The position numbers were made by a program, and so were the translations under genes. Under the pieces are notes generated by a model. It did not search any database. It worked only from the letters and a program-made list of their open reading frames with translations, and was not told the origin of the DNA. DNA of 64,000 bases from Phallusia mammillata (lineage: Eukaryota; Chordata; Ascidiacea; Phlebobranchia; Ascidiidae): positions 62,001-126,000 of the forward strand of contig QLIY01000147.1 of NCBI GenBank assembly GCA_003260075.1. The letters run 5' to 3'. This document shows positions 34,101-42,100 of this stretch, piece by piece. How positions within the stretch are numbered: position 1 is the first letter of the stretch; each line of letters begins with the position of its first letter.

Positions 34101-36019
34101 AAAATAGAACCGTTATAGCTCAGCTGGAGCAAAAAATAACTTCAATAATACCAAATATTTACAAAGGATAGTCTTTTAATAGCAATTTTAACATAATATA
34201 TGGAAGTATACTCAGAATAAGGGAGTGTATTTTTGACAGGGTGCAGAAAAGGAAGTTCTGTAATGAGCTCATTGTTTACAATTAATATTAAATGATAGTT
34301 TTTCACATGTCAGAAAATGCAATGAGCAATGGCTAGTGCACAGTTTAGCAATTTTTACACTTTAACTCGTTGCAATTTTAGTCAACAGACAAAATTAAAT
34401 ATGTGTTAATTACAAGAGCCATGTTGTCTACAAAAACCATTTAGGTGCCATGTTACTATGTTTAAGTTTAAAAAACAATTACACTGCAGAATAACTATTG
34501 TATTTTTCGACAATCAGGCGGAAGTCCCAGGGACGAATCCCGATCAGGTATAGAATAACTATGCACACATGAACAAAAACATTAACATCTGTCTGTCTGT
34601 AAAATTACCTATGCAATGATAGCATCTGTATTTTGGACATTAAAATACATGCATAATTGATAGCATTTCTTTTCACCAAAAACACTACAGCATGTCCCAA
34701 AAACAAGTTTGTCAGTTCCAATTAAACTCATCTTTACTGAGTGGCCATGGTGCTTTTAAGCAACAACACATTATACGCACATGATTAGAGAGGCAATATA
34801 TTTATACCTACCACTTGAATCATCTAGTCTTGCTTGCGAAGGTTTCCCATGGTCAAGGATAGGTTGATTTTCTCCATCCATTGTCTGGGAAAGTTGTAAA
34901 TTATGATAAGACAATGTAATAAACCCAATGTGTGGTTACTACACAAGCTATCAAGCTGCGTTGACTGAGCAGTAACAACAAGACAAGGATTCATAATGGG
35001 AGTTACAGACTAAAAACAAACCCCAATCACCTACACATTGCCATATTAGATTAGCAAACATAAGATAAGTCAGTAAGCAACAAGCTAAAGATTACCATAA
35101 TATTGACTGTACCCCAGCCAAACCGCAATTTACTTTGACAACAATGCAATGGTAGTCTGGTTGGCTTACAATGTCTGATTGTATAACTACCAATGTTTTA
35201 TGCACAATCGAAACAAACCTACGTGACAAAAACAAGCGTGGTGGCCCATACACACAACTTCAAGTTTCAAAGAACCAATGCAGCAACAAGCCTGTTAGCA
35301 CCCCTTTCAACATAGCAGTGCTAACAAACTGCTAAGTCAACAGCTAGCTAAAAGCAGGCATTAACATCTTTGTACTTAACGATCTTGGCAGTGCAGAGTG
35401 CCTACTTAATGCATCAGAATTTATAGCAAGAGGAATTTATGTCTTTTTTGGTGAATTTTTGTCACAGCAAATTATGCTTTTAAAAAAACATTTAATATAT
35501 TTTATAATTATACATATCTTACTTTATTAGACTATTACTGAGTGAATTAAAAAAACTTTTATCGACACAGGATTAGGAATTTAAAGGGTGGTTCTTTACA
35601 AGATGTTAGCAAACATGAAGTGCAAAATACTAGGAAAATGGCACTGTGGTTTGATAAGACAGTGTACTAAGCACGAAAAGGTATGTGTTTTGGAACCACA
35701 TATCATGTATTAACTAGATCAGACATTATTTTGCACTTCCCAACAATATTTGAACCTAGGCTCTACAATACCATTGGCTCCTGTTATCGAAAAATAAAGT
35801 TTTGATGCTAATTTCTAGATAAAAACTGATCTGATAAACTTAAAAAACAATACATAAAGCAAGATGATATAATTTCAGTAAAATACATTTTTAGAAAACA
35901 AATTGGTTAAAAATTTTAGGTTAAAAAAAGCATACATATGAGGTAAGTTTTTTATGGCAAATAAAACTTACATTGTGGAATGATCCCAAGGGATCGTCTT
36001 CATTTCCAAACGAATACAT
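3079..36019 (-). CDS. SLC4A-like: SLC4-family Na+-coupled bicarbonate transporter, 22 exons, C-terminus off window
   Basis: Exons in transcript order: 35972-36019, 34812-34884, 33908-34045, 33262-33424, 19170-19330, 17819-18007, 16867-16988, 16105-16228, 12910-13028, 11763-11912, 10653-10750, 8362-8536, 7787-7920, 7486-7559, 7043-7143, 6741-6811, 6335-6453, 5701-5807, 5356-5508, 4997-5110, 3967-4128, 3079-3391. Together they give 2908 nt, about 969 residues, with consistent phase at all 21 junctions. Family members move bicarbonate or carbonate with sodium across the plasma membrane and set cell pH. The N-terminal half is the cytoplasmic domain ([33 protein letters not shown]); the rest is the membrane domain ([46 protein letters not shown]). 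The match is to the SLC4A4/5/7/8/10 group, not to anion exchangers; features of NBCe and NBCn/NDCBE are mixed, so one paralogue cannot be named. Related proteins are about 1035-1250 residues, so roughly 100-150 residues lie left of the window. Confidence 0.93.
3545..3875. repeat. Repeat with CGAGT/ACTCG motifs
   Basis: Many scattered actcg/cgagt units, including ctcggtaccgag and gagtactcgagt, which can pair with one another. A similar block lies at 38520-38960. Probably a degenerate DNA transposon in SLC4 intron 21. Confidence 0.45.
3967..4128 (-). CDS. SLC4 exon 21, TM8
   Basis: It encodes [20 protein letters not shown], a span ([15 protein letters not shown]) and [17 protein letters not shown], near-identical to vertebrate family members. 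54 codons, phase 0 at both ends. Confidence 0.97.
4556..4895 (-). repeat. gcccgaa-rich interspersed element, copy 1
   Basis: Repeated gcccgaa/ggcccga units surround a unique core (gtttgattgacatgcctata ... cacaatagacaattgg). The same core occurs inverted at 48644-48973. A non-autonomous transposon is likely. Confidence 0.6.
4997..5110 (-). CDS. SLC4 exon 20, TM7
   Basis: It encodes [30 protein letters not shown] and [17 protein letters not shown] directly follows FPTK of exon 19, as in relatives, and the end corresponds to the KL.VP..F segment. 38 codons, phase 0 at both ends. Confidence 0.95.
5356..5508 (-). CDS. SLC4 exon 19, Cys cluster and TM6
   Basis: It begins [17 protein letters not shown], with three of the conserved loop cysteines. 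It continues into a membrane span ([19 protein letters not shown]) and ends KTSRYFPTK, a strongly conserved cytoplasmic turn. Donor GTGATT. Confidence 0.95.
5701..5807 (-). CDS. SLC4 exon 18, extracellular loop
   Basis: It encodes [20 protein letters not shown] and [15 protein letters not shown], with two more sequons (NIS, NLT). The WENLT...C spacing to exon 19 matches the WRNLTVSEC motif of vertebrate proteins. Confidence 0.92.
6187..6257. other. Run of 71 G in SLC4 intron 17
   Basis: A pure homopolymer between unrelated flanks. Probably a filled gap. Confidence 0.8.
6335..6453 (-). CDS. SLC4 exon 17, extracellular loop with N-glycosylation sites
   Basis: It encodes [20 protein letters not shown] and a hydrophilic tail to IWDG. 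Three N-X-T sequons (NLT, NIT, NTT) and the CxCxPP motif match the glycosylated third extracellular loop of relatives. Donor GTAAGC. Confidence 0.92.
6741..6811 (-). CDS. SLC4 exon 16
   Basis: It encodes [20 protein letters not shown] and TIYG. It starts the large extracellular loop after TM5 and is assigned by phase and position. Confidence 0.88.
7043..7143 (-). CDS. SLC4 exon 15, TM5 region
   Basis: It encodes [20 protein letters not shown] and [14 protein letters not shown], a diagnostic SLC4 segment. Across the junction with exon 16 it reads FKKLIHEG; the equivalent KKxIK site in NBCe1 binds the inhibitor DIDS, here with His in the last position. Confidence 0.97.
7276..7460 (-). repeat. 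Fragment of gcccgaa-rich element
   Basis: It contains ggcccgaggccgaaagt, then caaaggtggcagagtgtgaa and aggcccgaatcaagaagctt. The order matches the larger copy at 4556-4895 but the core is missing or diverged. It lies in SLC4 intron 14. Confidence 0.4.
7486..7559 (-). CDS. SLC4 exon 14
   Basis: It encodes [20 protein letters not shown] and CILL, one membrane span. FRFWVG resembles the FRLWIG of electrogenic NBCe proteins more than the SLR..IG of NBCn/NDCBE. Confidence 0.95.
7787..7920 (-). CDS. SLC4 exon 13, TM2-TM3
   Basis: It encodes [20 protein letters not shown] and [20 protein letters not shown]. The GSTGP loop lies near the ion site in the family. Acceptor TTTTCAG, donor GTAAGT. Confidence 0.97.
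8362..8536 (-). CDS. SLC4 exon 12, first membrane span
   Basis: It encodes [20 protein letters not shown] and then a hydrophobic span ([20 protein letters not shown]) ending [10 protein letters not shown]. This is the conserved first transmembrane helix of the SLC4 membrane domain. Confidence 0.97.
8537..10652. other. SLC4 intron 11, no feature recognised
   Basis: 2.1 kb of AT-rich intron. Apart from a weak ctagctttgtgcaatcagg match near 8890 to the dispersed agcttcgtgca motif, nothing was found. Confidence 0.6.
10653..10750 (-). CDS. SLC4 exon 11
   Basis: It encodes a charged linker ([20 protein letters not shown]) followed by GPELLRTGK, the GPELQRTGR motif just before the first membrane span. 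Donor GTATGT. Confidence 0.95.
11023..11600. mobile_element. Non-autonomous hAT element, 578 bp
   Basis: The ends cagtggttctcaaact and actttgagaaccactg form a terminal inverted repeat. The 8-bp target duplication ttgtacgt is perfect on both sides (11015-11022, 11601-11608). Inside the ends is a second inverted pair around gcgaccca. No transposase. SLC4 intron 10. Confidence 0.93.
11763..11912 (-). CDS. SLC4 exon 10
   Basis: It encodes [35 protein letters not shown] and [12 protein letters not shown], the conserved end of the cytoplasmic domain. Phase 0 at both ends. Its first 14 or so codons are echoed in a degenerate tandem repeat in the upstream intron (to about 12330). Confidence 0.97.
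11874..12330. repeat. Degenerate tandem repeat seeded by SLC4 exon 10
   Basis: About four units of 100-125 bp start near 11874, 11979, 12080 and 12203. The first includes the 5' end of exon 10 (ctttgtaagctacctcgtga). The second still reads [13 protein letters not shown] on the minus strand but has lost the AG of the acceptor. The units decay away from the exon. Confidence 0.7.
12685..12880 (+). repeat. Interspersed repeat, copy 1 of an inverted pair
   Basis: Blocks ttcgacctataaggtctcat, gtagccattcaacggcactc and cagtttgttgggagtaacgc recur on the opposite strand at 43190-43380. Class unknown. It lies next to the donor of SLC4 exon 9. Confidence 0.6.
12910..13028 (-). CDS. SLC4 exon 9
   Basis: It encodes [20 protein letters not shown] and [15 protein letters not shown], almost identical to the end of the cytoplasmic-domain core in vertebrate relatives. 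The first codon is split and gives Asp. Confidence 0.97.
13277..14089. repeat. Direct duplication joined by G run (13277-13676 / 13688-14089)
   Basis: Two 400-bp copies separated by 11 G. They begin with tatgtgaat and end with gggttacttgaaa. Divergence is a few percent. Intronic (SLC4 intron 8). Confidence 0.88.
14398..15140. repeat. Direct duplication joined by G run (14398-14757 / 14768-15140)
   Basis: The copies begin with ccagctcaaaaaccg and end with cagccagttctg. The right copy has a 14-bp insertion that partly repeats its own sequence (tagttggtagtttatac). SLC4 intron 8. Confidence 0.88.
15293..15800. repeat. Direct duplication with 130-bp indel (15293-15474 / 15485-15800)
   Basis: The left copy reads caaacta directly into cccacttaagcc. 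In the right copy about 130 bp (15529-15661) stand between these words. Ten G (15475-15484) separate the copies. The extra sequence holds the dispersed motif gggtttacgaacgagcttcg. Confidence 0.85.
15567..15609 (+). repeat. Dispersed agcttcgtgca motif
   Basis: Reads ttttaagcgggtttacgaac then gagcttcgtgcattc. It is one member of a short family with copies at 20900-21000, 45062-45270 and 63845-63885, and inverted at 23065-23100. Confidence 0.6.
16105..16228 (-). CDS. SLC4 exon 8, copy A
   Basis: It encodes [20 protein letters not shown] and [20 protein letters not shown], the family's [18 protein letters not shown]...AFVRL block. It begins in phase 0 after CAG and ends in phase 1, so it is 124 nt, not a multiple of three. 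A second copy lies at 16465-16588. Confidence 0.93.
16465..16588 (-). CDS. SLC4 exon 8, copy B (allelic or duplicated)
   Basis: This is a second intact copy of exon 8 with the same acceptor, donor and protein. It differs from copy A at five nucleotides, all synonymous. It lies on the far side of a 10-G run at 16310-16319 and is most simply the other haplotype. Using both copies in one transcript would shift the frame. Confidence 0.7.
16631..16720. repeat. Pogo/mariner-like terminal sequence
   Basis: TA followed by cagtaatcctgggttaatcc and ggacccacttagacc resembles the end of a pogo-type element. The partner end was not found. Similar to 62271-62433. Confidence 0.35.
16867..16988 (-). CDS. 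SLC4 exon 7, variable linker
   Basis: It encodes a low-complexity Ser/Pro/Gly linker ([20 protein letters not shown], then [20 protein letters not shown]) that joins the two halves of the cytoplasmic domain. It is assigned by position and matching phases rather than homology. The region is alternatively spliced in relatives. A second partial copy of its 5' end lies at 17083-17127. Confidence 0.8.
16949..17588. repeat. Chained duplications around SLC4 exon 7 (G run and N junction)
   Basis: 16949-17072 is repeated at 17083-17203 after ten G (17073-17082), and 17138-17362 is repeated at 17364-17588 after the single N at 17363. The first pair carries the 5' part of exon 7 in both copies; the partial copy has one synonymous change. 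Confidence 0.88.
17819..18007 (-). CDS. SLC4 exon 6
   Basis: It starts [13 protein letters not shown], continues through a charged helix ([15 protein letters not shown]) and ends in a Lys/Ser-rich linker ([17 protein letters not shown]). This is the family's VLDQ...VREALL segment followed by the NBCn-type variable linker. Confidence 0.93.
18915..19090 (-). repeat. Fragment of gcccgaa-rich element
   Basis: It has aagcccaaa units, an aaaagtttgatacaattaca stretch like the family core, and gaagtcaggccgaataaatc. A diverged copy of the 4556-4895 element in SLC4 intron 5. Confidence 0.4.
19170..19330 (-). CDS. SLC4 exon 5
   Basis: It encodes [20 protein letters not shown] followed by [20 protein letters not shown], among the best conserved stretches of the cytoplasmic domain in this transporter group. 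Donor GTGAGT, phase 1. The upstream intron edge is made of tRNA-like repeat units. Confidence 0.96.
19340..19590 (+). repeat. Three tandem tRNA-like B-box units
   Basis: B-box-like gttcRaatccc words at 19374, 19469 and 19566 each precede caccRMAg, spaced 95 and 97 bp. The units look like tails of a tRNA-derived SINE. They start 10 bp upstream of the SLC4 exon 5 acceptor, so they supply its branch-site region. Confidence 0.55.
19608..19805. repeat. Direct duplication joined by G run (19608-19698 / 19709-19805)
   Basis: Two 90-bp copies (cttcatataacttttagtaa to cagtatatattggt) separated by ten G. Confidence 0.85.
20285..20755 (-). promoter_or_regulatory. CpG-richer block with TGACGTCA in SLC4 intron 4
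   Basis: This 470-bp block is richer in CpG than its surroundings. It has a perfect CRE-type TGACGTCA near 20560 and an ATG in good context (aaacaATGGCGG) at about 20748 on the minus strand, opening a 60-codon frame with no clear donor. It may be an internal promoter or first exon of the transporter gene; related genes use alternative promoters. Weak evidence. Confidence 0.25.
20900..21000 (+). repeat. Dispersed agcttcgtgca motif, two units
   Basis: Reads cttaaagcgggtttcctaac then gagctttgtgcagtc, followed by agcgcttgttacatgcac and a half unit cgctttaagtggggtttg. Confidence 0.55.
22101..22178. other. Run of 78 G
   Basis: A pure homopolymer with unrelated flanks, in SLC4 intron 4. Probably a filled gap. 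Confidence 0.8.
24620..26926. repeat. Direct duplication joined by G run (24620-25770 / 25781-26926)
   Basis: The largest pair: 1.15 kb, nearly identical, starting agcagttacaagtctcagtg and ending aaactggttt. Ten G between. Far fewer differences than the other pairs. No exon inside. Confidence 0.9.
27334..27400 (+). CDS. Candidate first exon of a small secreted protein inside SLC4 intron 4
   Basis: An ATG opens [20 protein letters not shown] plus TL, a good signal-peptide profile, and stops at a consensus GTAAGT donor in phase 1. No convincing second exon was found. One acceptor at 28310 gives a short in-frame tail with one Cys and a stop. It could be a nested gene on the opposite strand, or chance. 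Confidence 0.3.
28822..29501. repeat. Direct duplication joined by G run (28822-29151 / 29163-29501)
   Basis: Copies begin attcagtggatttgggtata and end aatagtatgtgac. They differ at many sites and by small indels, among the most diverged pairs. Confidence 0.85.
29512..30020. repeat. Direct duplication joined by G run (29512-29767 / 29778-30020)
   Basis: Copies begin atagcccaaattacagcatt and end cacagtgctttaaga. Ten G between (29768-29777). Confidence 0.87.
30181..31034. repeat. Direct duplication joined by G run (30181-30609 / 30621-31034)
   Basis: Copies begin ctaagatcgatttgcagcaa and end atgcgttacag. Both contain a repeat (aactagaaaggtgcctttc ... cctatttaccga) that also occurs in the two copies at 1228-1330 and 2239-2330. 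Confidence 0.88.
33110..33200. repeat. Short duplication around a 25-G run
   Basis: tttttcaccaaacgttcagt...tttcttt is present on both sides of G 33143-33167 with one change. This long run behaves like the 10-G joins. Confidence 0.85.
33262..33424 (-). CDS. SLC4 exon 4
   Basis: It encodes [14 protein letters not shown], then a variable acidic stretch, then [10 protein letters not shown] and WKETA. VQFILG and the FTEM...WKETAR pattern are hallmarks of the first part of the SLC4 cytoplasmic domain. The last codon is split AG|A and gives the Arg before WIKFEE of exon 5. The 14-kb intron 4 follows. Confidence 0.92.
33489..33918. repeat. Direct duplication joined by a single N (33489-33702 / 33704-33918)
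   Basis: 215-bp copies of intron 3 that include the exon 3 donor side; the left copy stops within the first bases of the exon. The junction is one N instead of a G run. Confidence 0.9.
33908..34045 (-). CDS. SLC4 exon 3, His/Lys-rich segment
   Basis: It encodes [12 protein letters not shown] and then a run of His and Lys ([16 protein letters not shown]), ending EEEEL. The VYVG block followed by a basic His-rich stretch is typical of the N-terminus of electroneutral NBCn/NDCBE proteins. The donor is GTAAAA, weaker than at other exons, but phase 1 fits exon 4. A partial second copy of the donor side ends at the N at 33703. Confidence 0.85.
   Translation of the reverse strand, partial: LTIEMCMLECIWHQTTNIININTASTKLTVNQAKKHPSMNKKKKN
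34812..34884 (-). CDS. SLC4 exon 2
   Basis: It encodes [20 protein letters not shown] plus DDSS, predicted residues 17-41, in the acidic variable N-terminal tail that precedes the conserved VYVG segment. The acceptor is TTTCCCAG and the donor GTAGGT, with the last codon split 1+2. Confidence 0.75.
35972..36019 (-). CDS. SLC4 exon 1 (probable start)
   Basis: The exon starts [16 protein letters not shown] and ends in phase 0 at a GTAAGT donor. It joins in frame to the acceptor of exon 2, whose first codon is not itself a start. The alternative start is the ATG at 34881, two codons into exon 2, which would make this a non-coding exon. N-termini vary freely in this family, so homology does not decide the start. 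Confidence 0.6.
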
Positions 36020-36721
36020 TTCATAGAATTTTAAACAAGATATTTCATAGAAATTTATATGTTTTCAACATCTGAAGAACAGGCCTTTAGAATTTAGCAA
36101 ACATTAGTAAAGAACTTGCAGGCAAACCTAAACTTGGATGTGCATTACAACACAAACAAACATACTTATTTTCCAGAAGTTAGCTATAAAACCTTGTAGT
36201 GTTTCACACAAAAATCCGGATTTAATTAACGTTTTTTATTGAAGTTTAACACATGTAAAGTCAAGTTAGCAATGTACAAACAAGCAACGAATATTTATGT
36301 AGACTTCAAAAGGCAGCAACGTTATGCAATAAGAAACTTTTCAATCATTGTAAAAAACATATTTTCACTGGATTATTGTGACCAAAAACATTTTTCTACA
36401 CAAACACTAAGACATTCCCTAATCTATAGGAATGCAAACAACGCTACACAACAGAAAAGACCCTTATTTTATCACAACACGTTTCGAAAACACCCAAGAC
36501 TCGTGCACATTCACGTACACTGAAATATAAAGAGAGCTTCGAACAGATTTTTCTTCACCAACAAATTTGGACCGCGTGAAAAAAGCAGCTGATGTAACGC
36601 ATGACTGAACACTCGTTTTTTTCTTTGTGGCAAACCAAAGAACTCTATAGTTCTTTGGGCAAACTGAAGCGCTGGTGCAAAATTCCCGAACCCGAAAGAC
36701 AACGACCAGTGGAAAAGTACA

Positions 36722-36814
<93 letters not shown>
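36722..36814. other. Run of 93 G upstream of SLC4
   Basis: A pure homopolymer, the same length as the run at 2622-2714, with no flanking duplication seen. Confidence 0.8.
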
Positions 36815-36816
<2 letters not shown>

Positions 36817-38125
36817 TTTAGGAGACCATAAGACGGTATTGTTATGCAAATTAATGAGGAGTAGGCCTAAAAGATTTTGGTCCAAAACCCAATCAAAAAG
36901 TACTTTTTACCAGTAGGCACTCAAAAAAGGCATTTAAAACGTCAAAAACAGACCGAAATACACATTAATAGTCCGCAAAAAATACACACCTACAAGCTAC
37001 AAGTAATATACAATTACCAAACACACATAATTTGTGTATGAATCACCCGAGTTGCGGTAAAACCCGTTGCGTAACAGCTTGTTTAGATGACAGGTTTAAA
37101 ATCAGCAAGATTGGCCAGACATGACACGAAGTTACGAAGAAAAAAAGCAGAGTTGTGTTGTGTACTTTTCGGTTCGCGTTCAGGCTGGAGTTTAAATAAA
37201 AAGAGCTTAATTCCTTGTCCACATTAAACTCTTAATTATCAACAAAACCATCCCAAACCCTAAATGTTGTCAAAAAACAGGTTTAAATACGGATGTTTTC
37301 TAATCATCATTATTACCGCTGTTAATTATTACAGATTATATAAGTTGTCTAACTGAATACGTAATTATGCAACAATTCTGCATAACATCGTCTGCTGACA
37401 TTTAGATAGACGTGGGAAAATTGACATCCGACACGAAATTGTGAGCTCTTTCTTACTGAACTAAATCGTTTCTGTAATGAATAAAACTATTATGCCGCGA
37501 CATTCGACGTTTAAACCACGATTTTGAACAAGTTTGTTAAAAAAAATGCTTTATCAGTGACAACAGCATTTGTTAAAACGTCTATAATAATAATTGAAAT
37601 GCATTCACTAAATATAGACTGCCTCATGTTCCTCACTGACACACCTTTCAAAAACTGAACTCGCCTTTTTAACCCCAGTCTACGTAACGCAAAATAACTT
37701 ACTTAAAGACCGGACCTTCTAGTCAAGGGTGTGACTGAAAAAAAATGTGAAATATTTTGCACAACCACTGGCCATTTAATATCAGTTTCATGATCATAGA
37801 GTAATTGGTTACATCTTAACTCGTACGTTATTACATAGTATTTACGCACCTCTTATGTAGTCTAAAATTAGCACGAGTCAAGGTTACAATTTGGCCAAAT
37901 TACAGGCGCTTACTGCCACCATGCGGATATCATAATTGCAGTGACATTTTAATGGTAGCAATTTCGTTTCCGAGACTGGTGCTTCATGGAAATGGGCGAA
38001 AGTTACATATTGCTCGTAGGGTTTTAACCTTAGACTGTGACATTATATTATTAGCGTAGTAGCCAAACTCGTAGGTTCAATTTCGCTCTTCATAACGTTT
38101 AACCAAACAGCTTGTTTGTCTAACC

Positions 38126-38260
38126 CAGTAGTTCTCAAATTGTGCGTCGCGACGCCCTGGTGCGTCGTTTCAATTTTCCAAGGGCGTCACAGAAAAGTTT
38201 CGTTTTGTGGCGTTTTGATGTTGTATCAATAAACACAACTTTAATAATAAGTTTCCTCAT

Positions 38261-38346
<86 letters not shown>

Positions 38347-38367
38347 AAAATAGTTTGAGAACCACTG
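38126..38367. mobile_element. hAT element interrupted by an 84-G run
   Basis: The ends cagtagttctcaaat and tagtttgagaaccactg form an inverted repeat. The target duplication is gtctaacc/gtccaacc (7 of 8). G 38261-38344 replaces part of the interior, so the true length is unknown. Confidence 0.85.
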
Positions 38368-38519
38368 GTCCAACCAACACCAATAAAACTGCAACAACCA
38401 AAGGATCGCACAAAATTGCTAAAGTTGCGCACAAGCTAGACATACTTGTCGATTTGAATCAAGTGATATATTATTTCAATTTAAGGCGAGTCAGATTTTA
38501 GCCGCAATATAGTTTTTCT

Positions 38520-38960
38520 TACCCGAGTCAAGTCGAGTACCGAGTATAACTTAAGTTGAGTATTTTACCAATAGTGATTCGAGTTAGGAAGAGTTTTTTG
38601 TTACTATGACCCAAATTTGGCCATATTTTTTAACATCGTAATTTGAGTATATGGTCGAGTATTTTAGCAACAATCATACGAGTTTGTAGATTATTTTATC
38701 AACTGTTACTCGCCGTTTTGTTACCAATAGTGTATCGAGTAGTTTACTGGCGTTAACGAATACCAAGACGAGTCCTTTTATGCTTAAACCTTTAACCGAG
38801 TCGTTACAGCACTACAACACCTAAACGAACGATGGTACAGAATTTAATAGAAACCTAGCCCACTAAAGAAAAACAAGCAGTATTTTTGTGGCGAAAAGAA
38901 GCATCAAGGCGAGTCCCTTTGAAACTTTAACCGAGTCGTTTTCCGCATGGCAATAAACGT
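38520..38960. repeat. Repeat with CGAGT/ACTCG motifs
   Basis: Dense gagtc/cgagt units (gagtcaagtcgagtaccgag) spread over 440 bp, similar to 3545-3875. Probably a degenerate DNA transposon. Confidence 0.45.
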
Positions 38961-39018
38961 CAATTGATTGTTTTGGAAAACCTAGCCCATAGGATCAAAA
39001 AAAGAAACAGTTTCTTAC

Positions 39019-39177
39019 CAATGGCGACCTGTAGTCGTGCAACAAACTCGTCCATGCCCGGGAAAGCGACATGCTGGGATTCGCTGCAATAAGTTTCTCA
39101 ATACAAGCGTGCCTTTCCTCGATCAGTTGACTCTCTTTAGGGTCTGCCTGCTTCAGTACAGCCAGCTCCTGGATCTC
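39019..39177 (-). CDS. Unrecognised gene, exon B
   Basis: 53 codons: EIQELAVLKQADPKESQLIE, ERHACIEKLIAANPSMSLSR and AWTSLLHDYRSPL. Acceptor CCTTCAG, donor GTAAGA, phase 0 at both ends. The first half is predicted helical; the second half is compact with a Trp. No known motif was recognised. Confidence 0.7.
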
Positions 39178-42100
39178 CTGAAGGAATAGTAATAACAGTA
39201 GTAGTCTACGGTCCCAATGGTTAGCAACCCGCACAGCACTGGCAAATAGTCGGAGAAGTCAAGCCCAGGCATCTTATATGTGAAGTTTCACGCTTTAACA
39301 AACAAATATATTGCGCTTTCATAGCGAGAAATAAACATACACAGTTTGGTTCTAAGATACACCTTTTCCAAGTGCTCGATAAGGAATCTATTTGACGCAC
39401 CGTCTGGCGCCAGTTGAGGCCTTATGGGTCGAGTCTATGGCGCATGAATCGGTGTGTGTTGTAACAGGGGGGCAACGTAATTCAGTGAGCGTCAGAATGT
39501 TTAAATTTGCTTTTCTGGGGTCGGTAGGATGTCACACTCTGCGGAATGTAATCGAAATAGATGATGTTTGGAAAGAGGCGACGCACAACCTTGGGCAAAC
39601 ATACAACACATTTTCTGACCTTGTTTTTTGCGGATTGGAAAACAGAATACGACCTCACTGTGGGAAAATTATTTAAAGGGCATCTTTTTTCTTGCACATT
39701 TTTTGCATAACGCGAGCATACAAAATGCATTACCAACTGTAGGCTAACATGTTACTTAAGACTACAAATCATAAACGTATTTGAATTAACCCTTGACAAT
39801 AATTATACATACTAAACCTTGGTTCGACGAAGGCAAAGTAAAAGACATTTTCACCAAGCAAGTTTGAGGGGGGAGGGGGAGTAAAATGTGCTGCCCCAAT
39901 TAAATGGTTTGAAATGTATCCCTACATTCACAAGTTATAATTTTTGGAGGGCAATGGTCTCTTGCAACGGAAATAGTCAAGGATAACACCGTACATGGGT
40001 ACAAACATACATGGAATCTAGAGCAACTATTTTTTTTGGTTTTGAGACTGTATTTGTGACATAGGTTATACACATTGAATGCAGACTAAAGTTTTAGCTG
40101 CTCTTACGTTTCAACTGCGCTGCAATGCGTTCAAGACGGCGGGGGTAACACCCAAGAGCAAATACTAAGTCGTCCCGAAAAACCAAGGTGTCAACAAATC
40201 GAATGCCGTATTGGTGACCCTCATGGCGCCTTAGTTGATTAAACTCTGCGGCAATGGGTTATATTGTTCACAGCAACAGTTATTAGGCACTCAAGTTGAA
40301 ATATCAACAAATTGGTGATACCTATATGGACTATAGCAACCAATAAAAAAACCGCTTTTAGGGCCACAAGGTGCTGGCAATTGCATTTTCAATAGTGTCC
40401 AATAAGAAGAATGCTATAGCGCGAAGACGGCTCAAAACGAGCCGTGCACAATCTCGCATCAATAACTAATGTTATTGTATTATATGTTTTACACTTTGAT
40501 AAGCTATGAAACCGATTATATCAGCGGTTTCCAACTGAGGATAAATTTTAAAACTTATAAATACTAAATAGTTCTCAAAATGTGGTTTGTAAATGGACAC
40601 TATAGCTTGGGGAATATAACCTGTACATTTGAAATTAAACCCAATTCAAAATAATTATTGTATGGTCTAGCTCTAGCATCTACTACAGTGGTTCTCAACT
40701 GGTGGTCCATGATGACTTTTTGTGTGGTCCACAGGACGTTAAATATATTTTTGTTATGTTGAAATAGGCAAATTGCGTATAATCCATTGAATATTCAGTA
40801 CAAAAAAAGCTTATCCAAGTTATTGTACATTTGTTGAAAAATATATTTCAAGCCAACATCCTTTTTGCGGATGCTTATCCTAAATTAACAATCGACTGGT
40901 CCATGATGTTTATTTCATTGGAATGGTGGTCCATGGCCTGAAGCGATGTGAGAACCACTGATCTACTATGTAGTTTATAGGGGAAGAATGACAACGTTTT
41001 GACTTGGAAAGGGAGGAATTCGTCAAAAAAGTTGGGAACCTTTGGATCGTATGTATGATCCTGCAATATTTGTTTTAACAAGGTGATTTGTAAAATATGC
41101 ATCCTCTACATGACTTGCTGAGGTTGAACGAATACTTTGGTTACACTTTAAAGGATAAGATTTAGGTTCCGGATAAGATTAGGTTACAAATTTAATTGCG
41201 AATTGCCAAAATTCGGGGGGGGGGGATAGTCCGGATAAGATTAGGTTACAAATTTAATTGCGAATTGCCAAAATTCGATTCTAAAATTTATCTTAAAAAT
41301 ATAAGGGGGAAATTTCGTTTTTCAAGCTTTTTTGCAACGTATGTCCTTTTCACGAAAATATATTTCCGTAAACCCTCCAATATGTGGTTACTTGAGTTAT
41401 GCGGGATTTTTTGTTTTCAATCTGAATGTCAAGCGAGTAAACAAGACACCGTGCGAAGTCCGATTTATTGGCCGGCGCTGTGAGCTCGTATCCCGTGAGA
41501 AAAACAATACGACGTCGACGGGCGATAAATTACTCACGGTTTTACGCTGACATCGGTAGTATCTGTTGATGCCAATGTTATGTATGCGACCTAACATGAC
41601 CTAGATTAGTTGGGTTGAGGTGTTGCAGGTTAACAGACGAGGTACAGAAAAAGTCTTAGAAACCTTTTTTCCTTAGGCGCTGTTATTGCTGATTACGGGA
41701 AATTAAAGGTTTTTATTAAGGTGACTTTGGCCTTGCTTTGTACGGTAGACTAGAGCTACTAACACAAGAATTCACAACAGACAAAGTTTGCAAAATGCCG
41801 GTAGATGGCGCAAAGAGCACTAGAAAATATTCAAACGAAAATTGTGTGAAGATGCTGACGGTTGGGGCTTTTGGACTCTAACCCAGGGGTCTCAAACGCT
41901 TTTTGTGCGGCCCGCGAAGTAACTTTTAGAAGTGACGTGTTTTATTCGCAATACTCTTTCAAACCAGTAAGTATACATAGTAAGTAAGTAAGTTTATTTC
42001 GCACAAATATTTGAACACCAAAAACGGGAAAAATTAAATGAAAGGAGAATGTGCGGGGTAGCGAAAGACTCTGTGGTCATCGTGTAATACAATCATTCTC

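Larger units (their letters stand above)
36020..39018. other. Region between SLC4 exon 1 and the unrecognised gene
   Basis: It should hold the SLC4 5' UTR and promoter and perhaps the 3' end of the upstream gene. No exon could be defined. The 36530-36720 part is less AT-rich and abuts the 93-G run. The CGAGT repeat and a hAT element lie at its right side. Confidence 0.5.
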
